This document shows, in pieces, positions 61,318 to 64,000 of a stretch of DNA of 64,000 nt. The first letter of the stretch is position 1; each line of letters opens with the position of its first letter. A program made the position numbers and the translations under genes. Source of the stretch: Pseudomonadota bacterium (GTDB lineage: Bacteria; Pseudomonadota; Alphaproteobacteria; Sphingomonadales; Sphingomonadaceae); assembly GCA_018240865.1 (NCBI GenBank), contig JAFEEY010000031.1:1-64000 (forward strand), written 5' to 3'. The notes under the pieces are model-generated. The model saw nothing but the letters and a program-made list of their open reading frames with translations. It ran no database searches and was not told the DNA's origin.

Positions 61318-64000
61318 TCCATCCCCGTCGCCTCAAGGGTGCGCCTGCCAATATCGCGCGCTATTATAAGATTGGCGATTATTACACCAAGGGCGGCAAC
61401 GAGCCGTCCGAATGGGGCGGCAAGCTCGCCGTCAGCCTCGGCCTGTCGGGCGAGGTCGACGCCAAGCAGTTCGAGGAACTGCTCGGCGGCAAGGTCGGCG
61501 ACCAGCAACTCGGCCGCCGCCGCAAGGACGGCATCCAGCATCACCCCGGCTGGGACTTCAACATCAGTGCCCCCAAGTCGATCTCGATCCTGGCGTTGGT
61601 GACGGGCGACGAGCGTATCCTTGCCGCCCATGAGCGAGCGGTCGGGGTCGCGCTCGCCTATCTCGAGGAACATGCCGAGCTTCGCCGCCGGGTCGAGGGT
61701 GAAGTCGTCAACGAGACCACCGGGCGCCTGCTGTTCGCGCGCTTCACCGAATATGCGAGCCGCGAACTCGATCCGCAGCTTCATACCCACGTCGTCGTTC
61801 TCAACATGACCAACCATCTGAACGGCGATCGCATGTCGAGCCTCGAGACGCGCTCGATGTTCGCCGAACAGATCGTCGCAGGCCAGATTTATCGCAACGA
61901 GCTTGCCCATGATGTGCGCGAGATCGGTCACGAGGTCATGTTTGATCCGCGCAAGGGGCTGTTCGAGATCGAGGGTATGCCCGGCCAGCTCATCCGCGAC
62001 TATTCGCAGCGCGCCGAGCAGATCAACGCCCATGCCGCGGAACACGGGTTTGAGGGGCAAGCCATGCGCCGCGTCTCCTTCTTCGCGACGCGTAAGGCGA
62101 AGGAGAAGGTCGGGCTGGAAGAGTTGCGCGACCAATGGCGGGCGCGAGCCGAGCCTTATCGTGAGGAATTGGACCAACTTCAGTCCGCCGCCCGTCAGCG
62201 TGGCGAACGGACGATCGAGACCGATCCGGGCGTTGCCCGCCGCGCCGCCCTGTTCGGCATCCGTCAAAGCGAGACGCGCGAAGCGGTCAACAATATCGGG
62301 CGGCTCTATCGCACCGCGCTCGCATCGCATGTGGGCGAGGTTCGCTTCGGCGATGTGCGGCCGCTGTTCGACGTGCAGGAATCCAATCGGAAGCTGCTCG
62401 TCACCGTGCGACAGACCGGCGATCAACCGCTCCCGCGCGGACGTACATCACGCCGGACCGCGAAACTCGAACTCGCCCTGTCGGAACATCTTTCGCTCGC
62501 AATGGGCGACGCCTCTCCGGCCGCAAGCCGTGAACGCCTTTCGGAAGTCGCCATGGCGCAAGGACTCACATCCGACCAGACCGCGGCGCTGATCGCGATC
62601 GGCAGCAGCACCAACCGGGCGGTCGGCGTTCACGGTGTCGGCGGTGCGGGCAAATCGACCTTGGTCCGCGCATTGGTCGAGGCGACGAGCGACGATCATA
62701 TCACGCTCGCGCTTGCGCCGACCTCCTCGGCGGCCGCGGAACTCGGGCAGAAAGCGGGCATCGAATCCCGGACGCTCGCCTCGCTCCTCGCGAGCGGCGG
62801 CCATAACATCACCGACAGGCATATTCTCGTGCTGGACGAAGCCGGCCAGCTTGGCAACCGGCAGGCGCTGCGCGTGCTGGAGATCAGCCGCGCCACCGGC
62901 GCGCGGCTCATATTTCTCGGCGACAACAAGCAAACCGGCGCGATCGAACAGGGCAAGGCCTATTGGCTGCTCCAGCAGCTGGGGCTGCCGACCAGCCAGC
63001 TCAAGGAATCCCTGCGCCAGAAAACCGGCTCCGCGAGGGAAGCCGCGGATATGGCGCGCAAGGGCGACTATGTCGCCTCGCTTGCAGCGCTCGACCGTGT
63101 GACCACCGGGGAAAGCGCGGAGAACCTTGCCAGGGCGATGGTCGCCGACTGGACTCGCCTGAACCCGGAGACGCGCACCGACACCAATATCCTCGTCCTC
63201 GACAATGCAACCCGCCTGATCGTGAACAGCCATATCCGGGAGGTGCTGAAGCGCGAGGGTACGGTCGCGGCGGAGGACCATCGGCTCGAGGTGCTGACGC
63301 CTGCCGGGATGACCGACCAGGAAAAGCAGATGGCGCGCTTCTACAGCGAAGGCCAAGTGCTGAAGTTCTCGCGCGACAATCCGGGGCTGGGGATCGCTCG
63401 AGACGCCGACTATCGCGTCGTCGGAATCAGTCGGAACAACCATGGCCGGCAGGTCGTGCGTCTTGCGGACGAGCATGGCCGCATCATCGATTGGCGTCCG
63501 GGGCTCGGCAAGGCGGCCCATGTCAACGTGTTCCTGAACGAGAACCGCCAGATCTCTGAGGGCGATCGGATCCAATGGCGGCTGCTCAACAAGGAGATCG
63601 ATGTCAAGAATGCCGAGCGCGGCACCGTCCTGACGCTCGACGGTCCCATCGCGACCATCAAATGGGATCGGGGCGATCGCGTCCAGCAAGTCGACCTGTC
63701 GGTCCACCGGACCTGGGATCATGGCTATGCCGAGACCGTCTATTCCGCGCAGTCCAAGACTTATGCCCGCGTCTATGTGCTGGCCCCCGTGGAATCGGGT
63801 CTGGTCAATGGCCAGAACTATTACACCGCCATCACCCGCGCCGCTTTTGGCGTGAAGCTCTGGACCGAAGATCAGGAGCGCCTTGCGGCCAAGCTCGCGA
63901 CGCGCTCCGGCGAGAAGACCTCTTCGCTCGAAGGGCTTGGCCGGATCAAGGCCGACAGCCACAAGGTTCGCGGCGCGCGTCATAAGGACCGGCACGACCG
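61314..64000 (+). CDS. MobF conjugative relaxase-helicase (TrwC/TraI-like), 3' end outside window
   Basis: 895 residues are visible and the frame is open at the window end. The N-terminal relaxase has tyrosine pairs Y17-Y18 and Y23-Y24 (IARYYKIGDYYTK) and the metal-binding histidines in ELDPQLHTHVVVLNM (H157, H159). A RecD-like helicase follows: Walker A VHGVGGAGKST near 440, LVLDEAGQLG, FLGDNKQTGA and YAETVYSAQSKT as motif V-type. Nicks the element at oriT and unwinds it for transfer. MobF relaxase with a TraD-type partner places this in the F/R388-like class. Confidence 0.95.
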   Translation, partial: MIHPRRLKGAPANIARYYKIGDYYTKGGNEPSEWGGKLAVSLGLSGEVDAKQFEELLGGKVGDQQLGRRRKDGIQHHPGWDFNISAPKSISILALVTGDERILAAHERAVGVALAYLEEHAELRRRVEGEVVNETTGRLLFARFTEYASRELDPQLHTHVVVLNMTNHLNGDRMSSLETRSMFAEQIVAGQIYRNELAHDVREIGHEVMFDPRKGLFEIEGMPGQLIRDYSQRAEQINAHAAEHGFEGQAMRRVSFFATRKAKEKVGLEELRDQWRARAEPYREELDQLQSAARQRGERTIETDPGVARRAALFGIRQSETREAVNNIGRLYRTALASHVGEVRFGDVRPLFDVQESNRKLLVTVRQTGDQPLPRGRTSRRTAKLELALSEHLSLAMGDASPAASRERLSEVAMAQGLTSDQTAALIAIGSSTNRAVGVHGVGGAGKSTLVRALVEATSDDHITLALAPTSSAAAELGQKAGIESRTLASLLASGGHNITDRHILVLDEAGQLGNRQALRVLEISRATGARLIFLGDNKQTGAIEQGKAYWLLQQLGLPTSQLKESLRQKTGSAREAADMARKGDYVASLAALDRVTTGESAENLARAMVADWTRLNPETRTDTNILVLDNATRLIVNSHIREVLKREGTVAAEDHRLEVLTPAGMTDQEKQMARFYSEGQVLKFSRDNPGLGIARDADYRVVGISRNNHGRQVVRLADEHGRIIDWRPGLGKAAHVNVFLNENRQISEGDRIQWRLLNKEIDVKNAERGTVLTLDGPIATIKWDRGDRVQQVDLSVHRTWDHGYAETVYSAQSKTYARVYVLAPVESGLVNGQNYYTAITRAAFGVKLWTEDQERLAAKLATRSGEKTSSLEGLGRIKADSHKVRGARHKDRHD

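Overview
The window reads as an alphaproteobacterium of the sphingomonad type (high GC, many TonB-dependent receptors, LacI/MFS/TonB sugar-type loci, Sphingomonas-like dispersed repeats). It has two parts that meet at about 12,642: a chromosomal catabolic locus on the left and, to its right up to the window end, an integrated mobile element.

Core locus (1-12,641). In order: a TonB-dependent receptor (5' end outside the window), a PhyH-type Fe(II)/2-oxoglutarate dioxygenase, an ACS-type MFS transporter, a LacI regulator, an SsuD-like flavin monooxygenase translationally coupled to an aldo/keto reductase, a divergent Gfo/Idh/MocA dehydrogenase, the glutathione-dependent formaldehyde pair (FrmA plus S-formylglutathione hydrolase) and a secreted clan GH-D glycosidase. 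Together they suggest import and oxygenolytic breakdown of a glycoside that releases formaldehyde; the substrate is not known. Six dispersed inverted repeats of three sequence types sit between these genes and none was seen to the right of 12,641.

Boundary. The last codons of the glycosidase run through a 25-nt 3' end of a tRNA gene (probably tRNA-Glu) at 12642-12666 with no tRNA body next to it. This is the expected look of an attachment site made by tRNA-targeted integration.

Element (12,642-64,000, right end outside the window). (a) 12.7-18.6 kb: broken small genes, a hypothetical gene clipped by a complete IS66-family element (14532-17647, 8-bp target duplication), a MarR-like protein. 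(b) 18.8-38.8 kb: a Toprim/primase-like protein and a PRTRC cassette (ParB, E, C, F, B, A, ThiF) that includes a ubiquitin-like protein, an E1-like enzyme, an E2-like protein and an intact JAMM protease, followed by ArdB-type antirestriction protein, a 1738-aa methylase-helicase and many short unknown genes in one direction. (c) 38.8-43.3 kb: GNAT/RHH toxin-antitoxin pair, YCII protein, MarR-like pair, sigma-region-4 protein, MNT-HEPN protein. (d) 43.4-55.3 kb: a GGDEF/EAL protein and a complete proteobacterial lasso-peptide locus: FecI-like sigma, FecR-like anti-sigma, STN-type TonB receptor and S9 isopeptidase on one strand; precursor, RRE-protease and cyclase on the other; GntR regulator. 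The 43-aa precursor is too small for usual gene calling and is described here. (e) 55.3-64 kb: a large inverted repeat, DUF736 and DUF2493 proteins, three copies of a 16-bp palindrome, an RHH protein, a TraD-type coupling protein and a MobF (TrwC-like) relaxase-helicase running off the window.

The element therefore carries conjugation genes, maintenance genes, antirestriction, and a lasso peptide that is probably made, taken up and linearised by the host. No integrase, type IV secretion genes or intact tRNA are visible in the window.
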